Source: Prolixibacteraceae bacterium UBA6162 | GTDB taxonomy: Bacteria; Bacteroidota; Bacteroidia; Bacteroidales; Prolixibacteraceae | Length of the DNA stretch: 5,437 bases | NCBI GenBank assembly: GCA_002428215.1 | Contig: DIUI01000059.1 | Span: 1 to 5,437, forward strand | Reading direction: 5' to 3' | Shown here: one piece after another, positions 1 through 5,437 of the stretch | How the letters are laid out: every line of letters begins with the position of its first letter | Numbering within the stretch: the first letter of the stretch is position 1 | Position numbers and translations under genes: made by a program | The notes under the pieces: generated by a model | The model's database searches: none | What the model saw: the letters and a program-made list of their open reading frames with translations, nothing else | Told to the model about the DNA's origin: nothing

Positions 1-615
1 GCTGAAACCATTGCCGCGTTCTGGATTGCTGAATTCCAGCAAGGTATTGACGGAACAGGTATACGACCCGGGTTCATTAAAATAGGCGTAGAAACGGGAG
101 ATCTCTCCCCATTCCATCAGACACTGGTGAAAGCCGCTGCCCTGGCGCATCGGGCAACGGGATTAATCATCATGTCGCATACAGGTTATGCAACCCCTGC
201 ATTCCAGCAGCTTGAAATATTGGCCGATCAGGGGGTCAAGGCAGAAGCCTTTATCTGGACCCACGCGCAGCTCGAAAAAGACCTCACCCAACACATCAAA
301 GCTGCCCGTCTGGGTGCTTATATTTCGATTGATGGTTTCAGTGGTGGAGAAGCAGAGGCCGAATATATTGCTCAAATGGTGGTAAATCTGAAGAAACACA
401 ATGTACTGCACAAGCTTCTTCTTTCGCAGGATAGTGGCTGGTACGACCCAGACCAGCCAGACGGCAGTAATTACCGGAGCCACAATAAAATTTTCACCGA
501 ACTGATACCTGCACTCAATAAGGCGGGAATTAACGATGCCGATATCAATCACATTTTGGTAAAAAATCCGGGCAAAGCTTTCATAGTTAAAAAAAGGGTT
601 GCCGACGACGTGTAG
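1..615 (+). CDS. Phosphotriesterase-family metal-dependent hydrolase (3' part; 5' end outside window)
   Basis: The frame is open from base 1 to a TAG stop at 613-615, giving 204 C-terminal residues of a protein whose family is usually about 320-360 residues, so roughly the first third is missing. The visible part follows the phosphotriesterase (PTE/PHP) TIM-barrel order. GFIKIG carries the likely carboxylated bridging lysine at visible residue 27 (bases 79-81). SHTG carries a metal histidine at residue 60 (178-180), WTHAQ a second at residue 88 (262-264), and LLSQDSGWYD the catalytic/metal aspartate at residue 144 (430-432). NPGKAF near the C-terminus matches the closing NPxxxF-like motif of the family. 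The N-terminal HxH metal pair and any signal peptide lie upstream of the window. All metal ligands expected here are present, so the enzyme looks intact. The substrate (lactone, phosphoester or other) cannot be read from the sequence, and family members are often annotated only as phosphotriesterase. It is separated from pntAA by 253 bases and is probably a different transcription unit. Confidence 0.88.
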   Translation, partial: AETIAAFWIAEFQQGIDGTGIRPGFIKIGVETGDLSPFHQTLVKAAALAHRATGLIIMSHTGYATPAFQQLEILADQGVKAEAFIWTHAQLEKDLTQHIKAARLGAYISIDGFSGGEAEAEYIAQMVVNLKKHNVLHKLLLSQDSGWYDPDQPDGSNYRSHNKIFTELIPALNKAGINDADINHILVKNPGKAFIVKKRVADDV

Positions 616-655
616 TTTGCAACGCAATCTTTTTTCAACAGAGCACAGCAATAGT

Positions 656-684
656 GCCTAATTTTATTTAATCAGAATTTAGGC
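656..684 (+). terminator. Weak hairpin downstream of the hydrolase gene, possible terminator
   Basis: An imperfect inverted repeat pairs 656-664 with 676-684: GCCTAA with TTAGGC, one T-T mismatch, then two more A-T pairs, around an 11-nt loop. It begins about 40 nt after the hydrolase stop codon. No T-tract follows the descending arm, so it is a poor intrinsic terminator by sequence, although it is the best hairpin near the end of this gene. It could equally be a chance structure in A/T-rich spacer. Confidence 0.25.
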
Positions 685-866
685 TGGCAACCGATGAGCC
701 AAAACCCCATACCGGTGATACGTCCCAGGTAATTGTGTCGTTGATGGAGGGAACCATTCAACTGAAATTGCCAGCCGGGTTGGCGAAACCGGGCCAAAAA
801 TGGAATTCACTTCCAAAAAATGCAAAATCATTTGTTAGATTTGCAACAATCTTTAAACCTTTTTAA
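672..866 (+). other. Unassigned open frame in the hydrolase-pntAA spacer
   Basis: The 253-base spacer holds a stop-free frame of 64 codons between a TAA at 669-671 and a TAA at 864-866, only 2 nt before the pntAA start. The only ATG in it is at 744 and would give a 40-residue peptide starting MEGTIQLKLPAG and ending ATIFKPF. I recognise no family. The peptide has no clear membrane segment or signal peptide. A promoter-like TAGATTTG (836-843) lies inside its 3' end, which argues that the region is leader rather than gene. It may be a chance open frame, a decayed gene end, or a small leader peptide; chance is most likely at this length. An imperfect 8-bp hairpin (774-781 with 787-794, one mismatch, 5-nt loop) lies within it and is not followed by T residues. 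Confidence 0.2.
836..843 (+). promoter_or_regulatory. Putative -7 promoter element for the pnt operon
   Basis: TAGATTTG is an exact match to the Bacteroidota -7 consensus TAnnTTTG recognised by the primary sigma factor of this phylum. It would place transcription start near 848-852, leaving a 5' leader of about 20 nt before the pntAA ATG at 869. The -33 element is poor: no TTTG or TTG lies 17-23 nt upstream, only TTCC near 811. The call therefore rests on the -7 match and its position. No operator-like repeat is evident. Confidence 0.42.
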
Positions 867-868
867 CT

Positions 869-2002
869 ATGATACTTGGGCTCTTAAAAGAAAAGGGCGA
901 AGAAACCAGGGTTGCCCTGCTTCCCGAAAACGTAAAAAACTTATTGGCCTCAAAGGTGGAAGTATACGTTGAAAAAGAAGCAGGAGTCACAGCCTTTACC
1001 TCCGATGCAGATTATGAGTCGGCAGGTGCGAAAGTGGTTTCTCGTCAGGAAATCTTCGAAAAAGCTGATCTGCTCGTGCAGATACAACCTCCGGATGATG
1101 CGGAGGTAAAATTAATTAGACCCGGACAGGTCTGGCTTAGCGCCCTTAATCCACTATGGGAAACCGAGCTGGTCAAAAAATTACAAAGCGCCGGAGTTAC
1201 AGCTTTTAGCATGGATTCGATTCCACGCACCACACGTGCGCAGGCAATGGATATTTTGTCGTCAATGGCTACAGTTTCGGGATACAAAGCCGTGTTGCAG
1301 GCCGCGCTTATGTTGCCAACCTTCTTCCCCATGTTTATGACCGCTGCAGGGACAATCCGACCGGCCAATGTTTTGATTTTGGGTGCAGGTGTTGCAGGCC
1401 TGCAAGCTATTGCTACAGCCCGCAAACTTGGTGCTCAGGTAGAAGCCTTCGATGTTCGGTCTGCTGTACGCGAAGAGGTGAAAAGTCTGGGGGCCAAATT
1501 TGTTGAAGTCGAAGGCGCGCTGGAAGACAGTGCAGCAGGTGGTTATGCCGTTGAGCAATCGGAAGCGTTCAAACAAAAACAACAGGAGGCCATTAACCAG
1601 CATGCAGCAAAATCGCATGTAGTTATCTGTACAGCCCAGATTCCAGGACGTAAAGCACCCTTGTTGCTCCCTGCAGAGGCAGTGGAAAGCATGAAACCCG
1701 GATCGGTTATCATCGACCTTGCGGCATCGAGTGGCGGTAATTGCGCTTATACAAAAAACAACGAAACCATAATCCATAATGGGGTCACCATTGTGGGCGA
1801 ATCAAACTACCCGGCTCAAATGCCTCTTGATGCAAGTCGCATGTTTGGAAAGAATGTCATGAACTTCCTGGCACTTATCATCGATAAGGAGGGACAGCTC
1901 AACCTTAACTTCGACGACGATATTGTTAAAGGGACATGCATTACGCACCAGGGTGTTCTATACAATGAGCGTGTAAAATCAGTTATTGAGAACCTTAAAT
2001 AG
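869..2002 (+). CDS. pntAA: NAD(P)+ transhydrogenase subunit alpha part 1 (soluble NAD(H)-binding domain I)
   Basis: This 377-residue protein is the peripheral, cytoplasmic subunit that binds NAD(H) and passes hydride to NADP+ on PntB. It has the alanine dehydrogenase/PNT fold. The N-terminal domain begins LLKEKGEETRVALLPE (residues 5-20). The PNT signature PRTTRAQAMDILSS (119-132) carries Arg120, Gln125, Asp128 and Ser131, which match the nicotinamide-site Arg127, Gln132, Asp135 and Ser138 of Rhodospirillum rubrum domain I. The Rossmann motif GAGVAG is at 172-177 with DVR following at 195-197. GGYA (224-227) sits in the mobile loop that closes over NAD(H). TAQIPGRKAP (255-264) and DLAASSGGNC (283-292) are further family blocks. 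The protein ends soon after domain I and has no membrane segment, as expected for the split, three-gene form. The ATG at 869 is preceded by an in-frame TAA at 854-856, so it is the first usable start. There is no Shine-Dalgarno sequence, as is usual in Bacteroidota. It is the first gene of the pnt operon. Confidence 0.96.
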   Translation: MILGLLKEKGEETRVALLPENVKNLLASKVEVYVEKEAGVTAFTSDADYESAGAKVVSRQEIFEKADLLVQIQPPDDAEVKLIRPGQVWLSALNPLWETELVKKLQSAGVTAFSMDSIPRTTRAQAMDILSSMATVSGYKAVLQAALMLPTFFPMFMTAAGTIRPANVLILGAGVAGLQAIATARKLGAQVEAFDVRSAVREEVKSLGAKFVEVEGALEDSAAGGYAVEQSEAFKQKQQEAINQHAAKSHVVICTAQIPGRKAPLLLPAEAVESMKPGSVIIDLAASSGGNCAYTKNNETIIHNGVTIVGESNYPAQMPLDASRMFGKNVMNFLALIIDKEGQLNLNFDDDIVKGTCITHQGVLYNERVKSVIENLK

Positions 2003-2009
2003 ACCCAAA

Positions 2010-2336
2010 ATGGAACAGATACTATTTTTCTTCTTCAACCATAAAGAGTCGATCTTTGTAATTGCGCTCTCCATCTTTTTGGGTATAGAGGTTATTTCGA
2101 ATGTACCGGCGGTACTGCACACACCCCTTATGTCGGGTGCTAATGCCATTTCCGGAGTTATTATCATTGGCGGGATTATTTTGGTTGGACATGCCGACCT
2201 TTCAGGTTTTTCCTTCTCACTTCTGCTGGGTGTTCTGGCATTGTTCTTCGGAACCCTGAACGTAGTGGGTGGATTTGCCGTTACCGACCGTATGCTCGAA
2301 ATGTTTAAGAAAAAGAAACCTCAAAAAACCAACTAA
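2010..2336 (+). CDS. pntAB: NAD(P)+ transhydrogenase subunit alpha part 2 (small membrane subunit)
   Basis: This 108-residue membrane protein supplies the first part of the proton-conducting domain II. In E. coli this segment is the C-terminal end of PntA. It has three hydrophobic helices at about residues 14-30, 45-62 and 68-92, and a basic cytoplasmic tail (KKKKPQK). Family blocks are VPAVLHTPLMSGANAISG (32-49), which includes the conserved His37 (bases 2118-2120), and GGFAVTDRMLEMFKKK near the end. The ATG at 2010 is chosen because MEQILFFFFNHK is the normal N-terminus of such subunits. An in-frame TTG at 1986 would add eight residues and overlap pntAA, and is unlikely. The gap to pntAA is 7 nt and to pntB 2 nt, so the three genes should be co-transcribed and probably translationally coupled. 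There is no clear Shine-Dalgarno sequence. Confidence 0.95.
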   Translation: MEQILFFFFNHKESIFVIALSIFLGIEVISNVPAVLHTPLMSGANAISGVIIIGGIILVGHADLSGFSFSLLLGVLALFFGTLNVVGGFAVTDRMLEMFKKKKPQKTN

Positions 2337-2338
2337 CC

Positions 2339-3775
2339 ATGGATAAGAGTTTATTGATGATTTCGGCTGCAGTTTCCATGGGTGATATTCTTTTGGAACT
2401 AAGCTACCTTATTGCCGCACTGCTATTTGTATACGGCCTGAAAATGCTTTCGCACCCCGAAACTGCCAGAAAAGGAAACCTTTGGGCAGCTGGTGGGATG
2501 CTCCTTGCTATGATTACTACTGCACTTCTGCACAAAAACGACTCCGGTGCAGGCATTCCAATAACCAACCTTTTTGTCATTATTATGGCGATAGGTATTG
2601 GGGCTTCGGTGGGCTGGATTATTGCCCGAAAAGTAAAAATGACCGCTATGCCACAGCTTGTATCGCTTTACAATGCCACTGGCGGTGCTGCTTCGGCTTT
2701 GGTCGCGCTGCTGGAATACCCCAACGCAGCTGCTGGAAACATCGGATCTATATTGGTTACAGTTCTTGGACTAATCATTGGAGCAGTTGCCTTTAGCGGC
2801 AGTTTAGTTGCTTACGGAAAGCTCGACGGAAAAATTGGAGATATCAGGGCCGGTTATATGACCTACGTAAATCTGGTATTGATTGCAGTGGCTCTGGGCT
2901 TTGCTGCCTGGGTTATATTTAACGGAACTCCACCCTCCGACCAATTATGGACTATTTGGGTGCTTTTTGCTCTGGCCATGCTCTATGGAGTATTGTTTGT
3001 GATGCCCATTGGTGGGGCCGATATGCCCGTAGTTATATCCTTGTTGAATGCACTTACCGGAATTGCAGCGGCAATGGCAGGATTTATATACCACAACCAG
3101 GCCATGATCCTTGGGGGTATCCTGGTGGGTGCTGCTGGTATGATTTTGACATTGCTTATGTGTAAGGCAATGAACCGGTCGCTACTTAATGTTATTATCG
3201 GGTCGTTCGGAGGTGGTGGTGCTGCTATCGACCGCGACATGGGCATCATGAAGGAGATTACAGTGAGTGATGCCGCAGTATTGCTGAACTACTCGCAAAA
3301 GGTAGTTGTAGTGCCGGGTTATGGATTAGCTGTTGCTCAGGCTCAGCACATAGCCCATGAACTCGACAATATCCTCGAAAGCCGGGGTGTCGATGTTCGC
3401 TATGCCATTCATCCGGTTGCCGGTCGCATGCCCGGACACATGAACGTTTTGCTGGCCGAAGCCGATGTTCCATATGAGAAATTGGTAGAGATGGACGATA
3501 TAAATCCGGACATGCCCAATGTGGATGTAGTCATCGTAATTGGAGCCAACGATGTGGTTAACCCTGCAGCGTACGATGATCCATCGTCGCCAATCTATGG
3601 AATGCCAATTATCGACGCACATCTGGCAAAAAATATAATCGTAATGAAGCGCGGTGCCGGTAAAGGATATGCAGGCATTGAGAATTTCCTGTTTTTCAAC
3701 GATAAAACACGCATGTTTTACGGAAATGCGAAAGATTCTCTTCAGAAACTTGCCGCCGAGATTAAGAATATGTAA
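2339..3775 (+). CDS. pntB: NAD(P)+ transhydrogenase subunit beta (membrane domain plus NADP(H)-binding domain III)
   Basis: This 478-residue protein carries the rest of the proton channel and the NADP(H) site. About nine hydrophobic segments cover residues 20-275. Asp228 in GGADMP and Asn237 in SLLNALTG match the channel residues Asp213 and Asn222 of E. coli PntB. The position of E. coli His91 is Asn112 here (LVSLYNATGG). CKAMNRS (275-281) leads into the linker to domain III. Domain III shows PGYGLAVAQAQ (326-336), HPVAGRMPGHMNVLLAEADVPY (358-379), GANDVVNPAA (402-411) and KRGAGKGYAG (437-446). Lys437 and Arg438 correspond to residues that hold the NADP 2'-phosphate, while the usual following Ser is Gly439. 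The start at 2339 lies 2 nt after pntAB. Met14 (ATG at 2378) is an alternative that aligns better with the E. coli N-terminus and would give 465 residues against 462 in E. coli. The enzyme uses inward proton flow to drive NADH + NADP+ to NAD+ + NADPH. Confidence 0.96.
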   Translation: MDKSLLMISAAVSMGDILLELSYLIAALLFVYGLKMLSHPETARKGNLWAAGGMLLAMITTALLHKNDSGAGIPITNLFVIIMAIGIGASVGWIIARKVKMTAMPQLVSLYNATGGAASALVALLEYPNAAAGNIGSILVTVLGLIIGAVAFSGSLVAYGKLDGKIGDIRAGYMTYVNLVLIAVALGFAAWVIFNGTPPSDQLWTIWVLFALAMLYGVLFVMPIGGADMPVVISLLNALTGIAAAMAGFIYHNQAMILGGILVGAAGMILTLLMCKAMNRSLLNVIIGSFGGGGAAIDRDMGIMKEITVSDAAVLLNYSQKVVVVPGYGLAVAQAQHIAHELDNILESRGVDVRYAIHPVAGRMPGHMNVLLAEADVPYEKLVEMDDINPDMPNVDVVIVIGANDVVNPAAYDDPSSPIYGMPIIDAHLAKNIIVMKRGAGKGYAGIENFLFFNDKTRMFYGNAKDSLQKLAAEIKNM

Positions 3776-3787
3776 TCAAAATTATTT

Positions 3788-3830
3788 AACAAAAATGGCC
3801 CGACAGCTTACCTGTTGGGCCATTTTTGTT
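3788..3830 (+). terminator. Strong intrinsic terminator of the pnt operon, likely bidirectional
   Basis: A nearly perfect stem of 19 pairs joins 3788-3806 to 3812-3830 around the 5-nt loop CTTAC. It contains one G-T pair and no mismatch. The G/C core (TGGCCCGACAG with CTGTTGGGCCA) is flanked by AAAAA on the left arm and TTTTTGTTT on the right arm, so it should work from either side. It begins 12 nt after the pntB stop codon and closes the pnt operon. Its T-rich arm overlaps the -33 element of the putative argH promoter. Confidence 0.93.
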
Positions 3831-3857
3831 TACAGTGATAAAAAACCTCTACATTTG
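3825..3857 (+). promoter_or_regulatory. Putative argH promoter (TTTG, 21-nt spacer, TACATTTG)
   Basis: TACATTTG at 3850-3857 is an exact match to the Bacteroidota -7 consensus TAnnTTTG, and TTTG at 3825-3828 matches the -33 consensus with a 21-nt spacer, within the reported range. Transcription would start near 3862-3866, giving a leader of only about 15 nt before the argH ATG at 3879. The -33 TTTG lies in the descending arm of the pnt terminator, so terminator and promoter share bases. I see no clear ARG-box-like operator next to it. Confidence 0.62.
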
Positions 3858-3878
3858 TGGAAATAGCATTGTACGGGT

Positions 3879-5213
3879 ATGAAAATCTGGGAAAAAGGAA
3901 TAGAAGTCGACATCGCCATTGAAAAATTTACTGTTGGCAAAGACAGGGAACTGGATTTACTGCTGGCACCCTTCGATGCATTGGGATCAATTGCCCATGT
4001 AACCATGCTTGAATCGATCGGGCTTATTCAGCCCGAAGAGCTACCTCAGCTGCTGGTTAGCCTCAAACAGATATACAGGAAGACCTTGCAACCCGATTTC
4101 AAAATTGAGTCGAGCTTAGAAGATATTCATTCTCAGATTGAATTAATGCTTACCCGCGAATTGGGTGATATCGGAAAAAAGATTCATAGCGGTCGATCGA
4201 GAAACGATCAGGTGCTGGTCGACTTGAAACTCTTTATGCGGGCGGAACTCGAACAGATTGTTAATCAAACAGCTGCACTGACTGATGTATTGCTCGGATT
4301 GAGCGAAACACACAAGGAGGTTCTCATGCCGGGTTATACCCATCTGCAGGTAGCGATGCCCTCCAGTTTCGGACTCTGGTTTGGAGCTTATGCAGAGAGT
4401 CTGGTCGACGATATAGACCAGCTTTTTGCGGCATGGAAAATGGTTAACCGAAATCCGCTGGGTTCGGCCGCAGGCTATGGCTCCTCATTCCCATTAAACC
4501 GCACAATGACCACCCAGCTATTAGGATTCGAAAGCCTTCATTATAATTCGGTCTATGCACAGATGGGAAGAGGTAAAACCGAGCGAATAGTAGCTTCAGC
4601 AATGGCAAATCTGGCAGCCACACTCTCGAAGCTAGCCTACGATGTATGTCTCTTTATGAGTCAAAACTTCGCCTTTTTATCGCTGCCCGATACTCTGACC
4701 ACCGGATCGAGCATTATGCCGCATAAGAAAAACCCCGATGTTTTTGAGTTAATTCGCGGACATGCCAACAAATTGCAAGGACTACCATCGCAAATTACAC
4801 TCATCGCCAATAACCTACCCAGCGGCTATTTCCGCGATCTTCAGGTAATGAAAGAGATAATCCTGCCAGCTTTTTCCGATCTTCAGAATATTCTTAGCAT
4901 TGCAACCTATGCTGTTGGTCACATAACCGTTAATGAAAACATATTAGGTGACGACAGGTACCAGTATCTATTTAGTGTTGAAGAGGTTAACCGTCTTGCC
5001 CTGGAAGGAATTCCTTTCCGAGATGCATACCGGAAAGTAAGTGAATCGATTGCGAACAAAAATTTTACCCCCAATACCACCATCCAACATACGCACGAAG
5101 GAAGTATCGGGAATCTCTGCCTCGATAAAATAGCCGAACGTAAAAATAGCGTTTTAAAACAATTCGATTTTGAAGTTGTACATACAGCTCTCGACAAACT
5201 AATTGCTGAATAG
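3879..5213 (+). CDS. argH: Argininosuccinate lyase
   Basis: This 444-residue cytoplasmic enzyme splits argininosuccinate into arginine and fumarate, the last step of arginine synthesis. It belongs to the fumarase/aspartase superfamily and should be a homotetramer with active sites built from three chains. The three conserved blocks are present: SSLEDIHSQIE with KIHSGRSRNDQV (78-112), PGYTHLQVAMP (151-161) with the catalytic His155, and TTGSSIMPHKKNPD (274-287) with the catalytic serine (277 or 278) on the mobile loop. NPLGSAAGYGSSFPLNR (192-208) is a further family block. The N-terminus KIWEKGIEVD lacks the GGRF seen in E. coli-type enzymes, and the signature has His282 where many homologues have Gln; from memory both are normal for Bacteroidota ArgH. 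The length is close to the family's usual 440-460. An in-frame TAG at 3864-3866 makes the ATG at 3879 the first usable start. It stands alone behind its own promoter, with no other arg gene in the window. Confidence 0.96.
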   Translation: MKIWEKGIEVDIAIEKFTVGKDRELDLLLAPFDALGSIAHVTMLESIGLIQPEELPQLLVSLKQIYRKTLQPDFKIESSLEDIHSQIELMLTRELGDIGKKIHSGRSRNDQVLVDLKLFMRAELEQIVNQTAALTDVLLGLSETHKEVLMPGYTHLQVAMPSSFGLWFGAYAESLVDDIDQLFAAWKMVNRNPLGSAAGYGSSFPLNRTMTTQLLGFESLHYNSVYAQMGRGKTERIVASAMANLAATLSKLAYDVCLFMSQNFAFLSLPDTLTTGSSIMPHKKNPDVFELIRGHANKLQGLPSQITLIANNLPSGYFRDLQVMKEIILPAFSDLQNILSIATYAVGHITVNENILGDDRYQYLFSVEEVNRLALEGIPFRDAYRKVSESIANKNFTPNTTIQHTHEGSIGNLCLDKIAERKNSVLKQFDFEVVHTALDKLIAE

Positions 5214-5229
5214 CGCAAAGAAACTTCTC

Positions 5230-5246
5230 CTGCCGATTTGCGGCGG
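5230..5246 (+). terminator. Weak hairpin after argH, possible terminator
   Basis: CTGCCG (5230-5235) pairs with CGGCGG (5241-5246) around the loop ATTTG, giving 6 pairs including one T-G. It begins 16 nt after the argH stop codon. Only ATCTTCG follows, not a run of T, so it is a marginal intrinsic terminator. A second short hairpin (GGCT/AGCC within 5309-5322) follows further on. The remaining spacer to 5437 is A/T-rich, with no open frame I would call a gene on either strand. Confidence 0.33.
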
Positions 5247-5409
5247 ATCTTCGAATAGCAATCCATCGTCTTTACTTAGCTTTTGCATAGGTAAAAAACG
5301 GTTTGGGCTTTATTGAGCCTTGAAAAAAATCTCCACAGCCGAAAGTTAAGAAAGTGTTACGATATTAAGTGAAAAAGGTACTTTACTAACAATTTCGTCG
5401 CCATAAACC

Positions 5410-5417
5410 TATTTTTG
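5410..5417 (+). promoter_or_regulatory. Possible -7 promoter element for a gene beyond the right edge
   Basis: TATTTTTG matches TAnnTTTG exactly and lies 20 bases from the end of the window. No TTG or TTTG is found at the right spacing upstream, and in an A/T-rich spacer such a match can arise by chance. A 7-bp inverted repeat, TACTTTA (5379-5385) and TAAAGTA (5424-5430), flanks it and could be an operator or a coincidence. Confidence 0.25.
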
Positions 5418-5437
5418 GTTTCATAAAGTAACTTTTA

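Noticed and set aside
163..651. A long open frame on the minus strand opposite the hydrolase gene.
   Set aside because: It lies fully antisense to a well-supported gene, its protein is rich in Cys, Arg and aromatic residues without any family motif, and it ends in the spacer without its own signals.
774..794. An imperfect GC-rich hairpin in the spacer before pntAA, considered as terminator or riboswitch part.
   Set aside because: Only 7 of 8 pairs form, no T-tract follows, and no riboswitch core is recognisable around it.
1262..1777. A 171-codon open frame on the minus strand opposite pntAA.
   Set aside because: It is antisense to strongly conserved coding sequence, with cysteine- and phenylalanine-rich low-plausibility protein and no family match I recognise.
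1986..2009. A TTG upstream start for pntAB that overlaps the end of pntAA.
   Set aside because: The added residues MRTLNRPK do not resemble the family N-terminus, and the ATG at 2010 gives the expected short N-terminus.
3654..3866. A 70-codon frame overlapping the end of pntB and running through the terminator.
   Set aside because: It is out of frame with pntB, starts inside the NADP loop coding sequence and crosses a 19-bp terminator hairpin.
4919..5266. A minus-strand open frame opposite the end of argH.
   Set aside because: It is the antisense shadow of argH, with Ser/Arg-rich sequence and no recognisable domain.
5214..5437. The right-hand spacer, searched for tRNA, small RNA, repeats or an insertion-sequence end.
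   Set aside because: No cloverleaf, direct repeat array or long terminal inverted repeat is visible; only short A/T-rich repeats are present.

Overview
The window reads as ordinary chromosomal housekeeping DNA from a member of the Bacteroidota. Three things point there: the ArgH and Pnt proteins have Bacteroidota-like sequence character, genes start after A/T-rich leaders with no clear Shine-Dalgarno sequence, and exact matches to the Bacteroidota -7 promoter element (TAnnTTTG) lie just upstream of two gene starts. Genus and species cannot be read from this sequence. All genes are on the + strand.

Layout: (1) Bases 1-615 are the 3' part of a phosphotriesterase-family (amidohydrolase-fold) metal hydrolase that begins before the window. 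(2) Bases 616-868 are a spacer with a weak hairpin after the hydrolase, an unassigned open frame and a promoter-like element just before the next gene. (3) Bases 869-3775 are a compact three-gene operon, pntAA-pntAB-pntB, with gaps of 7 and 2 nt. It encodes the three-subunit form of the proton-translocating NAD(P)+ transhydrogenase: a soluble NAD(H)-binding subunit, a small three-helix membrane subunit, and a membrane plus NADP(H)-binding subunit. (4) Bases 3788-3830 are a very strong hairpin terminator, and its T-rich descending arm also supplies the -33 element of the next promoter. (5) Bases 3879-5213 are argH, argininosuccinate lyase, the last step of arginine synthesis. (6) Bases 5214-5437 hold no gene, only weak hairpins and one promoter-like octamer that may serve a gene beyond the right edge.

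Functionally, the Pnt subunits assemble into one inner-membrane enzyme that uses the proton motive force to make NADPH from NADH. ArgH is a separate transcription unit with no obvious functional tie to Pnt, and the hydrolase's substrate is unknown. I see no CRISPR array, mobile element, RNA gene, defence system or other novel system. The points worth a second look are residue-level differences in PntB (Asn at the position of E. coli beta-His91, Gly for Ser in the NADP-phosphate loop), the terminator/promoter overlap before argH, and the unexplained open frame that runs up to the pntAA start.
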